From Limonium bicolor (Eukaryota; Streptophyta; Magnoliopsida; Caryophyllales; Plumbaginaceae): a stretch of DNA of 64,000 nt. The stretch lies in assembly GCA_023374045.1 (NCBI GenBank), contig JAIOTZ010000271.1, positions 1-64,000 of the forward strand, given 5' to 3'. Below, one piece after another: positions 1-13,000 of the stretch. The position numbers and the translations under genes were made by a program. Every line of letters starts with the position of its first letter. Within the stretch, counting starts at the first letter, position 1. Below the pieces are notes generated by a model. The model was not told the DNA's origin. It was given only the letters and a program-made list of their open reading frames with translations, and ran no database searches.

Positions 1-194
1 ATAATGGGTGGAAAGTCAAGGTTGCTTCACCATGGAATTAAAAGGATTAAATTAAACACAGCACCTTCGACAGTGATAAACACCACTCACATGAAACCAG
101 GAAGATTAAGTTTGACTTTTAGAAAGTACTAGTGTTGTAATTGTTTTTGGACATCTGAAAGGAGATCATCTCATCAATGAAGCATTATTGTTAT
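1..194 (+). pseudogene. Element X: Gag C-terminal remnant (zinc-knuckle region)
   Basis: This is the left piece of the Ty3/gypsy chromovirus X, cut off by the window edge on the left and by Element 1 on the right. The + strand reading ends with a C-C-N-C-F..G-H-L-K-G-D-H pattern near 130-170. It looks like a decayed CCHC zinc knuckle, with the last Cys replaced by His and a base indel inside. In this family the knuckle closes Gag just before the protease, and the protease-like sequence does resume at 14275 across the Element 1 insertion, flanked by the duplicated gttat. The assignment rests mainly on that continuity, because the reading frame alone is weak. Confidence 0.5.
190..194. repeat. 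Target site duplication of Element 1 (left copy)
   Basis: The 5-bp sequence gttat directly precedes the TG of the left LTR. The same gttat follows the CA of the right LTR at 14270-14274. This fixes both element ends and shows one insertion into X. Confidence 0.9.
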
Positions 195-297
195 TGTAAC
201 ACCCCTACCATTATTACAATCATTACCGTCCAATCTCCTCGTGCTTTCCGAGTCACGCAGCGGATACATACTTACATACAGCGGGTGATACAATGCC

Positions 298-319
298 GTT
301 AGTCACCCACGTGACTAAC
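298..319 (-). other. LTR-terminal hairpin, Element 1 left LTR
   Basis: Arms GTTAGTCA and TGACTAAC form a perfect 8-bp stem around a 6-nt loop (CGTGGG in element sense). The same structure is at 10192-10213 in the other LTR. Equivalents with different stem bases occur in Elements 4, 5 and X. Confidence 0.7.
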
Positions 320-1804
320 AAGGCTACTGATTCTACATACAGCATCGGTCTGATGGACCGGAATCCCGAGTACTACAAATCTACAATGCATTCTCCATTT
401 ACCAAATGCTACTACAATCTCCATTCAATACAATGCTCCAAGTACAATACAATATAATCTACATACCGAGTTTACTAAGATCCTTATACAATGTACTATC
501 TCTTTAAAGTTCATACATACTCGCTAAGAGACTACTTACTACCCGTTCCTCACAACTACTTACTCCTAATTACAAGGGTGTGCCTCCGGCCTCTTCCTTG
601 ACCACATTCGCTTCGGGTACCTGCACACTAAAAAATGTCCCCCGAAGGGGTCAGCTTTCGCCGAGCATGATAACCGCATACCCCGCGTACTAGTGAGGGT
701 ACGCCGACCACTTGGTCGTATACATGCGGTTGATTTCATTCAAACATACATGCATACATGCTTTTATACATATTATTACCATACATTACGCAAGGCATAC
801 ACACATACATACACTTCATTACATACAAGAGTACAACATAAATCATTCAATACGTACTTACCTTTTTCCGAATACACATACTCATTACATACCCAGTATA
901 CAATACTTGTTAGCTTCATTGGTCCACCCGGGTTAATCGGGTGGAGATTACTATTTTACTCGTTACTTCATACGCATACATACTCATACTCATACTTACT
1001 TACGGATCCATACTTACTTACTCTTACTCTTACTCAAGTTAAGTCGTCGGGACCTCCGGCCCTGGGGACTACACCGTCCCACCTCCGGGATTTACTTGAC
1101 TCACTAATCCGGATGCTACCCATTTAAGGGATTTGGGCCGCGGACCAGTTTAAGAGTCAGGAATTGCAGCCAACCTCTTGTGACTCCGCATCCTCACGCG
1201 TGGCCGAAGCTATATCGGACTTGTACTCATTCCAATTTACTCACTTAAGTTAGGAGTTAGATAATTAGGAATTAGCACAAGTCAACATCCAAGCCACAAT
1301 AATACAATACACATATACACACACATACGAGGTACAATACATTACACAAGTACAATACGAGGTTCGAATACCATTCATCATCATTCATATATTTCATGAA
1401 TTATACAAACTAGTGCTCAAGACAATAAATATCAAGCACAACATAAGTCAAGCACAGGTAAGTGCAATATAGTCCGATTCATGCATTTATCTTATTTAGG
1501 TGGTCAAATAAGCACACAAATCGGGGTAACCAGATTAGGATACAGGGCATGAAGAAATCATACCTTTTTACCGGAATTTACTTTACCGGGTGTTCCCTTG
1601 TCCCTTTGGTTCACTCTTGTTCCTCGATCCTTATTCTCGAACCAATGACTACATGTCAAATGATTCAATTAATACTAAGCATTACAATACATGCATAGTT
1701 ACTACTCCCGTACTTACCCCGTTATCCCGTTATTTCGGTATAACTTAATGTTCTTTATATTCACAACTTTCTTACCTTCTTTACTTTAGCATTAATGCCT
1801 TACT

Positions 1805-1917
1805 CATTCACATATATATGTATGTATATATATATGTGTATATTATATATATTATATATGTATGTATTTATATATATATGTGTATATATATATTTATATA
1901 TATATATATTGTAGTAT
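1805..1917. repeat. TA-rich microsatellite in Element 1 LTR
   Basis: An interrupted run of TA/TG dinucleotides (tatatatgtatg and variants). The matching stretch in the other LTR (about 11698-11796) differs in length, as expected from slippage. Confidence 0.85.
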
Positions 1918-1961
1918 TTCATATATTTATCTTTAAAATTTAATTTTTTTTTTTTATAAAG

Positions 1962-2086
1962 GCCGACCGACCCACTCTGGGTAGGTCGCCTGGGTAGGTC
2001 GGTTGCAGAGAGTACCCGGGTTACAGAATTCGGCCCGACCGACCCAGTCTAGGGTAGGTCGCCTGGGTAGGTCGGCTGCAGAACCC
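1962..2086. repeat. GC-rich imperfect tandem repeat in Element 1 LTR
   Basis: Two units of about 70 bp, starting near 1962 and 2032, share gaccgaccca, gggtaggtcg and ctgggtaggtcgg. Within each unit, gaccgaccca opposes tgggtaggtcgg, giving dyad symmetry. The other LTR copy is at about 11836-11958. It stands out from AT-rich surroundings and may be a U3/R control region, which is inference. Confidence 0.7.
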
Positions 2087-4385
2087 CTTTTAATTATCTA
2101 CTTGGATTCCAAATTCAGCTCTATTCTCACCCAATCTTTTCCTACTCATTTCCACATGTTTACTACATGTTTAAACACTAATTAAATCCTCTAATTCACC
2201 TTAGTTCATCCATCCAATTCATTTTTCACTTCTAAATCAATTTACACAATTTTTCTCACTTCTTCTTCAACACATGCAACAGTTTTTGTTGCTCTCTTGC
2301 TACAGATTTTTAAACCTACTTCTACCATCCAATACTTCCTCTACCAATGCCACTCCTAGCATTCTAATTGCATCATCTTACCATCCTACTTCCATCCCAT
2401 TACCTAGCTCTTCTCCAAATCTGTTTCAAGGTATCAAACTACTCACCATAAGTTCTCCAAATACACTTAATTCCTCCTAGTTTCTCCAATGTGTTTTAAC
2501 ACTTCTTGCTACAGATTTTACACTCTTTTATTCACATGCTACTACTACCATTCCATAGTTACTAATCATCTCTATTAACTCCAATACACACCTTGGTTCT
2601 CCCATTCACCAAGTCATCCATAAATGCACATATTCCTACCAACTAAACAGCTCACATTAAAATCTGTTACAAGGACATGCTTTCACCTAGTTTCCAGTTT
2701 TCTTAAGTGTTCTAATTCTAGATAAATTTTGACATAACCTCCCCTAAAATCTTACATTCTCACCACATCATGTATTCACATTTTGTTACCCATTTCACCT
2801 ATTTAAAACAGCAATAATATACAAGCTCTCATACACTAATACCAACATTAAGCACTCTTAAAAATTCCTGCACACTACATTCAATTCCCATCTAGGTTTC
2901 AATAAGTTTTTACATGTCTTTCAAGGGTTTAAAACATTTGGATTCTCTTACACATTACACTACTACTCATTACCATTTTCAATACACCATTAAGAGCTAC
3001 TAAAATCTGTTATACAATACATTTTACAAGGCTACCCAGAGAGTGCAATTTACCTTGTTCTTCTCCTAGTTTTCCTTTTCTTCTTCTTTCTTTCCTCTTC
3101 CCACCGGTTTTGTCAAACCAAATCCTCTAACACTACAACCCATTCACATATACATTTCAATACACCATTTTAATACACTAAAACTATCCTTAACCATTCT
3201 TCAAGTTTTAATGTAGGTTTTAGGGTTTAGAAATTTCATTACCTTGCAAGGGTGTAGGTAGTGTTTGGAATGGCTCAAGAGTAAGATTTCAGCTCCACCA
3301 ACAATGCCAAAATCGGCTAGATACACAAGGAGCAAGCAAGGGTTTAGCTCAAATTTCGTTTTGCCCATACGGATAGAAAAACAAAGAGGTTTCAAGAATG
3401 TTTTTACCTCAAAACGACAAGGAGAAGGAGGTGGTTCTAATGGTGGTCTTGAAACTCCAAATGCTCCATACCCACGAAAACGAAAATGCTTGTTTTCGAA
3501 TTTTGAAAAGAGGCTAGTGTTCTCCTTGATGAGAGGAACACAACGGTATACTTTTTGTGATTTTTGGAGGAGATTTGATGGAGTAACAAGAGGAGAGAAG
3601 TGAGTATTTTTTGTGGGGGGCTCAAGTCTCCATTGTTGTCGCTGGGAAGAAGGAGAAGAAATTGAGAGAGTGAGGGGATGGGTTGTTACGTGAGAGAAGA
3701 GAATAGAGATAGGAGAGAGAGTGTGAGAGTGTGAGAGTAAAGTAGTAATGTGAGTTACTTTATTATTTTGTTGTTTTGTAAATGAGTAAGTGAGTGTGTG
3801 AGAGAGTGTGAGAGGCCTTAAAAATCGGACCCCCACTGCACACACACAGATTTCACATTTTTATTTTCAAAAGTGGACACATAAGTTTGCGTTATTTATG
3901 TTTCTACCCCACAACTTCCCGTTTTTGACAGTTTTTACTAGCCGGAACCCGTTTTCCGGAATTTTCTCGTTTCTTTATTTTTATTGGTTATTAAGCTTTC
4001 ATAAACGCTTAATAATATTTATTTAATGACTTATAATTTTTACGGGTTCGTTTGATCATTTAAAATCACGTTTTCGGGTCTCCTCGAAAAACGTGCGTTA
4101 AAGCTCTATTAGCGTTTTAATACATTATTTGGATCCGTTTTCTTCGGGAGTTATTCCCATATATTATTTAGGTCTTATTAAACCTTTGGGATCCATATAA
4201 TACTCTAACCGAGGTCTCATACCTCCTATGGTTATTTAACGCTTATTTAGCATTTTCCGCTTTTTAAGCGTTTATTTATTCTTTTGGATTTATTTTTCCT
4301 TACCAGTATTAATTAGGTACCATTAGGCCCTTAAATACGTATTAGATTAATTTTAAATCCCTATATTTAAGTTCGGGGTATTTCA

Positions 4386-4419
4386 ATCTACCCCCCTTAA
4401 GAACTTTGTCCTCAAAGTT
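4386..4419 (-). promoter_or_regulatory. Element 1 polypurine tract with upstream hairpin
   Basis: In element sense the tract ttaaggggggtagat (4400-4386) abuts the 3' LTR and would prime plus-strand DNA synthesis. Just upstream is a 7-bp hairpin with arms AACTTTG and CAAAGTT and loop agga (4402-4419). X and Element 5 have the same design with arms GACTTCG and CGAAGTC. Confidence 0.85.
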
Positions 4420-4919
4420 ATTCGAGGTTATAGGTTTACAATGCTTACTCATTCTTACGTGTCTGATACTAAAGCCATATCTTCTTCCTCCTTACAATTC
4501 CCAAATCCATTACTCAGGGTCTCTACATACCCTACCATACCAATGTACTATAATTACTCCAATCCGCATTACTATTACCCGTCCGGTTCCTCATTACAAC
4601 CCTTATACATACATACAGTGCAAAGCTATCCCCAAAGCAATGCAATACACATCACAATCCCGTAGGCACTCAGATCATTTCGACACAGGACTCCTCTATG
4701 TCCTGTTGCCCTTGGAATAATATAATATGCTACACTACTATCCTCTCCGGTATAACTTCCAACAATTACTTACTCTCCAGTCTAAGAAAATTCTTTTACA
4801 GCTACCAATTAGAAATCTTTCTAAAGCATACAACTCCAAGTTCCAATTTATATTCATTACTTCTATCCTAAGTGTGATTCTTGTGACCACTTAAGGGGAG
4901 CTTCAAGAATCATTCGACC

Positions 4920-4999
4920 CTGATGTGATCAGCATCAGTGTTGAACTATCTTTCCACCCCAATTTGTGTTCGGTTTCCCTTGATCTGATCAGGATCAAG
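4920..4999 (-). other. Twin hairpins with complementary loops, Element 1
   Basis: Hairpin one (4920-4938) has arms CTGATG and CATCAG. Hairpin two (4979-4999) has arms CTTGATC and GATCAAG. Both loops read tgatcag on the + strand and contain the self-complementary TGATCA, so they could kiss each other or another transcript. A matching pair at 27038-27118 in Element 5 keeps this pairing with changed bases. Confidence 0.6.
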
Positions 5000-5610
5000 T
5001 TCGACTTCCCACATCAGTTTCAAACAACCAAATAATTTAATGTTTTCATTTTCTATCTTTTATCTTTTTACCCTTTCTAGTCGTGATACAAATTCATACA
5101 TCTCCAAAGGGTGGAATCAATCCATCAATCATCCTCACTCTACTTCCCAAATGCTTTACTCCTGGTTCAATACCTAAATGCTCACTTCCTCAGCCTTCAC
5201 TGCTTTCATCCATCACTCTCAAATATTCTAACTAAGACTACAGTACTTATAAATTCAATCGTGCTCAATTTACTTCCAATAACATACTTACGAATACATT
5301 ACTCCTGGTTACTTTCCTCTACTACTCATAATCCATTCGTACTACTTCTTTAAGGGTTACAATACTTGTGGAGCTCCGTCCACTACTCATTACTCTTCTT
5401 TACAAATACTCTTACACTGGGTTACAAGGTGGGTATATCCGCCCTATGGTATTTGCATATCTAATGCTTATTTACCACAATTTCATTATGAGTGAATACG
5501 TATGTTTGTTTAACATAAGTACCAATCGTTAATTCGATTCTCATTTGTGCTATGCACATTACGGTTTATGTGTTTTATTCACAAAACTTACATTAAGCGG
5601 TTTTCGTTCT

Positions 5611-5643
5611 ACCCCCCTTAAAAGGGATTACGCCCACGTAATC
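5611..5643 (-). other. Second hairpin and polypurine module, Element 1
   Basis: In element sense, arms GATTACG and CGTAATC (stem 5626-5643, loop tggg) are followed by cccttttaagggggg. It resembles the LTR-adjacent polypurine tract but lies about 1.2 kb further inside. Elements 4, 5 and X have the same module with a GGGTACG/CGTACCC stem. Confidence 0.65.
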
Positions 5644-8600
5644 TACCATATGTTATTATTATTAAACATTGGTTTAATCAATTTGGGCAATCTGAAGCGT
5701 TTAGCTTCACTACGGTATACTATACAATATACTCTGGTCAAAGGGGTCTTAACCATACCAATGGTTTAGTCTTTGCACCAAGAATTCCTATATGAGTTTA
5801 TTTAACTCACAATCAATTTGGTTCTAGCCTATTAGGCTTTAAGGCATTAATAGCCAATCTCGCATACTTACTAGGGTGTATTACATCCTCAGCTAGGGCC
5901 CACTAGCTTCTGCTGCGCGACCCTGATAGCCTTAGTGTTTAATTCACTCTTTGGTATTTATAGATGTGTTACTCATCGCCTTTTATCCCTTTTTGTGGGA
6001 ATAAGGTTTACAAACAAGTGAGGTATTCTTTTACCGCCTTTTAACTCAACGAGTTTAGATTATAACCAGCTTCCTGGTAATCTATTATACATACTATCCG
6101 TGCTCTCACGATTATTCGCTAAGTTCTTCCAACTTATTGTTGGCGAGGCTAAGCCACTATTTAGTTATAGTGCTTCCTCTGTTGTCAATAGCTTCTGAAT
6201 TATACCAGTTCTTCTGGTTCAGTACAAGTGTCCTTTACTTGTATGACCTTGCATTTTCTATGCGTCGGTCCTTGTGACTTTCTTAAGTCTCTTTTCACTC
6301 TTTATTCCAATGGAATTCACATCTTGTGATTGCTAGTGTGTTTTACACTCTTCGTGCTTCTTTGGCCTTAGGCCGCACGGTTTGTTGCTAAGGTTGCTTA
6401 ACTGGCTTATGCCATGTTTGTTGGTGAAAAGAAGGGCTTACTACGGTTTACATTCCCCATATCCCTAGCTACCCCATTAGATCATTAGCTGCACAAGTGC
6501 AATACCAAAACACTCAGTCATACAGAGTGCAGAGGCGTAAACGCTTGGCAGTAAGTCACTTATGTGATAGGAAAGAATATTTATGCCTGTCTTCTCATAC
6601 TTATACTCCGTGTCATTATCTGCTACTTCCTCATAGCGGTCGCTTGTTGCGCACCGTATTCTTACTCATTGTACAACATTGTTTTTACTGTTTCTGTTAC
6701 TGTGATAGTTCCTCTTCACTCATTGCCATTGTCATTGGCACCATTCCCTTATGGTATGAACCCTGGGGTTTCCAATGTTCGTGTGTATGACGGTTGTTGT
6801 AGCATACCGCACTACTATTATCTTCCCATTGTGGGATGTTTTATTTCAGTTTAGGTTTCATGTGTAGGTTGGCTTACCTCACATTATCTTCATCATTTGT
6901 GATACAATTTACCAAGTATCTTGGTTGACCAAGGATGAGATAACTCATCGGGTCATAAGCTCTCTTGAGCGTTAGTCATTCATGGTGTTCAATGTGTGTT
7001 CACATTAATTGCTTTGATAATTATTGCCTTTCAGTGCTGAGCATTGGTTTAGGCTCTGGCTGTGTAGTTTTGCTTGTATGTATATTACCAGGACATCCCA
7101 TGAAACTTCAAGGGTTTTCTGGTTCCGTTCTCCAATTGGAGGGTGTTCTATCACTGACAAGTGAAGGTTCTTGTTGAGGGGTTTGTCTCCACTCATAGGT
7201 CTAATGACAAGGTTTGCTATATTGGTGTTTACACAATGGTTCACCACATGCTTGAGTACATATGGTGTATGCTTACTCCTTTAAGTCATAATGGTTTGGA
7301 AATCTGATTTCCTTATTCCATCACCCCTTGGCAATATCTATTGCGTGGTTTATTGTTATAGTAAGTGGAAGCCTTTTCTAAGGGTTCACATCATTACCGC
7401 ATTTGTGATCTTCGGTTGACGAGGGGTACCTTCCCTTGGGTTTCTCGTAGTGTCCAAGTGTGGACTAGGCCAATGTTGGCATTATCATGATTCTTATGCC
7501 TCTGTGTACAATTGCCACAGAAGGCATGAGGGGTAATTAAACTCCGTCAACTGCATACTAGACTGGTGCTCTAGTGACAGTGACACTGAGGTGGCCATTA
7601 CTCCAAGCCACTCAGGATGTTGGGTTTTGAATTTATGGTCCAGCTGTTGATTTCTTGTCGTATGAGGCAATATTTCTTACAAGTCTTGTTAGTAATGGTG
7701 TGGGTTTTGCAACCGTTTAAGGTTACACAATGCATCAGGTTTATGGCTTTAGAGCCATATTGCTGCAAGCTATGCTCTTTGCAAGCTGCTTATACATGTT
7801 TCCACTCCATGTATACCGTCATAGGTTGGAGGTATTATTGGGCTCCATGGTAAGTCGTGGCATCACGCTTCCGTTCATAGGAGACCCTTTAGGCAATCTA
7901 GTGTTAATAGGTGCCTCTCAGTATTTAGGGCATTTCCTGTCAAGTGAAATCCCTTCGGTGTCCTAACCGAGTGTTCGTTTTAGCTCCCGTGCTCATATCA
8001 TTACGCTTGTTCAACTGCTGTTATCTCAGACACCCTTCAAGGATTGCTCCTGAGTGCTGTTAGTTGTGCCGTTACATCCGGCTAATGTTTATAATGTGTT
8101 GTCCTCTACACCGTCTTATGGTATTGTACTTGAGTCGTCCCCTTTTTGGGTTATAACGTCTCTCGTTCTTGGGTAGACTGTTTACACTTGCTTCTAGTGC
8201 TTGAGTCTAGGGTTATATATCCTCTCTGATGATGGATTGTGCTTCGTAGTAATCTTGTGATTGCTCTTGGGAGTTCCGTCCCGTTTGCTGAGCATTGTGG
8301 TGTTCACATTAGGTAACTGCCTTACTGTGTTTAGGCTGGGTATATCTTCCAGCTATCGCGTATTTGTTTGGTGTCCTCGAGACATGTCCAATGTATATAT
8401 TTACTGGTCTGTGCTTTTTGCACTTCCCAGTCTTCATTCCTTATCTTCAGATGGATTCTCTGAGTTCCTTATACTTGTTCCTTAACTGAGTTTCCTTCTC
8501 CTTGATTGTCGGTGGTGTCCAGTTGTTCTGGTTTGAACTTGCTGATGGTCCGTAGAACGGAGTCGACTACTTCCCGTGTGTCGTACACTACATGTGTACA

Positions 8601-9096
8601 TACGTGGGGTACCATGTTGATACGTTGCCACTTACCCAACTATATGTCAGGCCCGCAAGCTCCTTCGGAGTGCGGTTGTCCCACATCCCGTAACGGGTAC
8701 ACTCGTAGTGTTTGTCACACGCCTAGGTGAAGTATTCTGTTGCCAACTCCTCTTGTATCATTCCATGATACTCACCGTAATTATGTGGGTTCGGTTTTTA
8801 AAAATCCAAGGTTTTTAAAGAAGGTTTGTGGTTTTGAAAGAAACTTGGTTTTGAAAAATAACAGTTCGGTGTTAAAAGAAGTTCTTCATGGCATAGCCAT
8901 GTTCGAGTCTTAACCAAGTCCAGCTTCCCGCTGACTGGTATACTCTTAATACAATGGTCGGGCCGTTAGGCCTTTCCAGGGTTTCGTTCCTCTAGCTTCC
9001 AGGATTTGTGATCCTATAGTTGTTTCATGGCTGTCACGGTACATTACTATGTACCTGTGGTGTGTTAAAGTTCCTCTACATGTTCCTGTTCTTACT

Positions 9097-9116
9097 GCAC
9101 TTGCCGTGGCAAGTGC
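9097..9116 (-). other. GCACTTG hairpin, Element 1
   Basis: Arms GCACTTG and CAAGTGC enclose ccgtgg. The inner CC/GG can extend the stem to 9 bp. Element 5 has the same arms around a different loop at 28726-28745. Confidence 0.5.
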
Positions 9117-9837
9117 GTGGTACTGTTGGTTTTTGGTTAGACCTATACCTGTTTTGGTATGGTTCCCACTTGTTTTTTAGTCTTGTTGACTCTTCCCTAG
9201 ATCATATTGATCTATGTTTGGGGTACTCGATCCTTTTAAGTAACTTCTCATTGATCTTGACATGGTTGTCTTGGTCGAGGTACTTCTCCAATCCTTGGGG
9301 GTCCCCATTTATTTAGTTTTATGTTTTCCCTCGTTGCTCGTTCCCACTGGTTTACCGTGGTTATTGAGCCTTAGCTTGGTTAGGCACTACTCTTGTAGTC
9401 CTGTCGGGTTGTATCCCATGAACGTCCTTGTAGCTGCCTGAGCTATGTTGGCCAGGTATGATAACCCTTTTGGCGTTGCAGGTTTGAAATTAATCACTAC
9501 CGACTATGTCCTTAGTCAGCTAGCATACCGTTGATGGTATTAGTTAGATATTACTGTTCCGTAGACTTGTGTCTCGGGTTCCATTACTGCTCCTTCTCCA
9601 TTCCGTTGCACGGTTAGTGCTTCTTTTCCTGCTACTGGTTGACTAGCCAGGTTTCGCGACTGCTAAGCATGTCGCCCCATGCTGTTGTAAGTTGTAGCCT
9701 CCTTGTAGTTGGAGTGCTCATTCCACCGTTATTAAGTGCGGGTATTATTGTTCAACCGGATTTCATTTCCGGGACTTTCAAATCCTTGGAATCTACCATA
9801 TGTCGGTTCTTGTTTACAGTACGGTGGTTTCACCACT

Positions 9838-9885
9838 GCCAGATCGGGTTTTCCCGAGTGTGAGAGGTCCTTCCTTCTCTCTGGC
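9838..9885 (-). other. Leader three-way-junction motif, Element 1
   Basis: In element sense, a closing stem (GCCAGA with TCTGGC) encloses GAGAG/CTCTC and TCGGG-aaaa-CCCGA arms, about 190 nt downstream of the primer site. Element 4 has the same layout with a different closing stem at 38535-38590. It may be a packaging or dimerisation signal. Confidence 0.5.
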
Positions 9886-10056
9886 GTTCTTTCCCAAGTT
9901 ATACAATGGGGTTTGCGGTGGGCGGGACTGGTATTGTAGGTATCCGGTACACACCGGGAATTCCTAACTTGCATATCTCTAATGCTAACACTCAGCCCTT
10001 AGCCCTAAGCTTCTAATTCCTAACTCGGTATTTCCTAAACTCGGTATTTCCAGTCA

Positions 10057-10083
10057 TCAGAGCGATACTTCGCTCTGATACCA
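10057..10083 (-). promoter_or_regulatory. Element 1 primer binding site (tRNA-iMet) in a hairpin
   Basis: On the - strand TGGTATCAGAGC (10083-10072), the standard plant initiator-Met tRNA complement, lies 5 nt inside the 5' LTR. TCAGAGCG of the primer site pairs with a downstream CGCTCTGA around a 6-nt loop (10057-10078), so most of the primer site is one arm of an 8-bp stem. Confidence 0.92.
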
Positions 10084-10088
10084 CTTTT

Positions 10089-13000
10089 TGTAACACCCCT
10101 ACCATTATTACAATCATTACCGTCCAATCTCCTCGTGCTTTCCGAGTCACGCAACGGATACATACTTACATACAGCGGGTGATACAATGCCGTTAGTCAC
10201 CCACGTGACTAACAAGGCTACTGATTCTACATACAGCATCGGTCTGATGGACCGGAATCCCGAGTACTACAAATCTACAATGCATTCTCCATTTACCAAA
10301 TGCTACTACAATCTCCATTCAATACAATGCTCCAAGTACAATACAATAAATCTACATACCGAGTTTACTAAGATCCTTATACAATGTACTATCTCTTTAA
10401 AGTTCATACATACTCGCTAAGAGACTACTTACTACCCGTTCCTCACAACTACTTACTCCTAATACAAGGGTGTGCCTCCGGCCTCTTCCTTGACCACATT
10501 CGCTTCGGGTACCTGCACACTAAAAAATGTCCCCCGAAGGGGTCAGCTTTCGCCGAGCATGATAACCGCATACCCCGCGTACTAGTGAGGGTACGCCGAC
10601 CACTTGGTCGTATACATGCGGTTGATTTCATTCAAACATACATGCATACATGCTTTTATACATATTATTACCATACATTACGCAAGGCATACACACATAC
10701 ATACACTTCATTACATACAAGAGTACAACATAAATCATTCAATACGTACTTACCTTTTCCGAATACACATACTCATTACATACCCAGTATACAATACTTG
10801 TTAGCTTCATTGGTCCACCCGGGTTAATCGGGTGGAGATTACTCTTTTACTCGTTACTTCATACGCATACATACTCATACTCATACTTACTTACGGATCC
10901 ATACTTACTTACTCTTACTCTTACTCAAGTTAAGTCGTCGGGACCTCCGGCCCTGGGGACTACACCGTCCCACCTCCGGGATTTACTTGACTCACTAATC
11001 CGGGATGCTACCCATTTAAGGGATTTGGGCCGCGGACCAGTTTAAGAGTCAGGAATTGCAGCCAACCTCTTGTGACTCCGCATCCTCACGCGTGGCCGAA
11101 GCTATATCGGACTTGTACTCATTCCAATTTACTCACTTAAGTTAGGAGTTAGATAATTAGGAATTAGCACAAGTCAACATCCAAGCCACAATAAACAATA
11201 CACATATACACACACATACGAGGTACAATACATTACACAAGTACAATACGAGGTTCGAATACCATTCATCATCATTCATATATTTCATGAATTATACAAA
11301 CTAGTGCTCAAGACAATAAATATCAAGCACAACATAAGTCAAGCACAGGTAAGTGCAATATAGTCCGATTCATGCATTTATCTTATTTAGGTGGTCAAAT
11401 AAGCACACAAATCGGGGTAACCAGATTAGGATACAGGGCATGAAGAAATCATACCTTTTTACCGGAATTTACTTTACCGGGTGTTCCCTTGTCCCTTTGG
11501 TTCACTCTTGTTCCTCGATCCTTATTCTCGAACCAATGACTACATGTCAAATGATTCAATTAATACTAAGCATTACAATACATGCATAGTTACTACTCCC
11601 GTACTTACCCCGTTATCCCGTTATTTCGGTATAACTTAATGTTCTTTATATTCACAACTTTCTTACCTTCTTTACTTTAGCATTAACGCCTTACTCATTC
11701 ACATATATATGTATGTATATATATATGTGTATATATATATATGTATGTATTTATATATATATGTGTATATATATATATATACATATATGTATTACATATA
11801 TTTATCTAATTAAAATTTAATTTTTTTTTTATAAAGGCCGACCGACCCACTCTGGGTAGGTCGCCTGGGTAGGTCGGTGCAGAGAGTACCCGGGTTACAG
11901 AATTCGGCCCGACCGACCCAGTCTAGGGTAGGTCGCCTGGGTAGGTCGGCTGCAGAACCCCTTTTAATTATCTACTTGGATTCCAAATTCAGCTCTATTC
12001 TCACCCAATCTTTTCCTACTCATTTCCACATGTTTACTACATGTTTAAACACTAATTAAATCCTCTAATTCACCTTAGTTCATCCATCCAATTCATTTTT
12101 CACTTCTAAATCAATTACACAATTTTTCTCACTTCTTCTTCAACACATGCAACAGTTTTTGTTGCTCTCTTGCTACAGATTTTTAAACCCACTTCTACCA
12201 TCCAATACTTCCTCTACCAATGCCACTCCTAGCATTCTAATTGCATCATCTTACCATCCTACTTCCATCCCATTACCTAGCTCTTCTCCAAATCTGTTTC
12301 AAGGTATCAAACTACTCACCATAAGTTCTCCAAATACACTTAATTCCTCCTAGTTTCTCCAATGTGTTTTAACACTTCTTGCTACAGATTTTACACTCTT
12401 TTATTCACATGCTACTACTACCATTCCATAGTTACTAATCATCTCTATTAACTCCAATACACACCTTGGTTCTCCCATTCACCAAGTCATCCATAAATGC
12501 ACATATTCCTACCAACTAAACAGCTCACATTAAAATCTGTTACAAGGACATGCTTTCACCTAGTTTCCAGTTTTCTTAAGTGTTCTAATTCTAGATAAAT
12601 TTTGACATAACCTCCCCTAAAATCTTACATTCTCACCACATCATGTATTCACATTTTGTTACCCATTTCACCTATTTCAAAACAGCAATAATATACAAGC
12701 TCTCATACACTAATACCAACATTAAGCACTCTTAAAAATTCCTGCACACTACATTCAATTCCCATCTAGGTTTCAATAAGTTTTTACATGTCTTTCAAGG
12801 GTTTAAAACATTTGGATTCTCTTACACATTACACTACTACTCATTACCATTTTCAATACACCATTAAGAGCTACTAAAATCTGTTATACAATACATTTTA
12901 CAAGGCTACCCAGAGAGTGCAATTTACCTTGTTCTTCTCCTAGTTTTCCTTTTCTTCTCTTTTTTTTCCTTCCTTCTTTCTTTCCTCTTCCCACCGGTTT

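Larger units (their letters stand above)
195..4385 (-). repeat. Element 1 3' LTR (left copy)
   Basis: This is the 4191-bp left copy of a direct repeat pair. In element sense it begins TGAAATACCCC and ends GGTGTTACA. It contains a TA-rich microsatellite (about 1805-1917), a GC-rich imperfect tandem repeat (1962-2086), a CT-rich stretch antisense to 3640-3810, and the conserved terminal hairpin at 298-319. An open frame of 214 codons on the - strand (3201-3845) has low-complexity composition and its N-terminus differs between LTR copies, so I do not call it a gene. Confidence 0.93.
4386..10088 (-). other. Element 1 interior, non-coding
   Basis: A 5.7 kb stretch with no recognisable retroviral domain and no long open frame on either strand. 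Structured motifs are listed separately: polypurine tract with hairpin (4386-4419), twin hairpins (4920-4999), second hairpin and polypurine module (5611-5643), GCACTTG hairpin (9097-9116), leader junction (9838-9885) and primer site (10072-10083). The rest is diverged T-rich sequence in which I see nothing further. Confidence 0.8.

Noticed and set aside
3201..3845. A 214-codon open frame on the - strand of Element 1, also at 13091-13732 in the other LTR.
   Set aside because: It is inside the LTR, has low-complexity Ser/Thr/Leu-rich composition, changes frame near its N-terminus between copies and resembles no protein I know.
9732..9974. An 80-codon frame on the - strand just after the Element 1 primer site, as a possible Gag start.
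   Set aside because: No similarity to Gag was seen and it overlaps the structured leader.
4386..10088. Possible hidden pol remnants in the Element 1 interior.
   Set aside because: No DYRELN, IDD, zinc-finger or DDE-like motif was found on either strand by eye.
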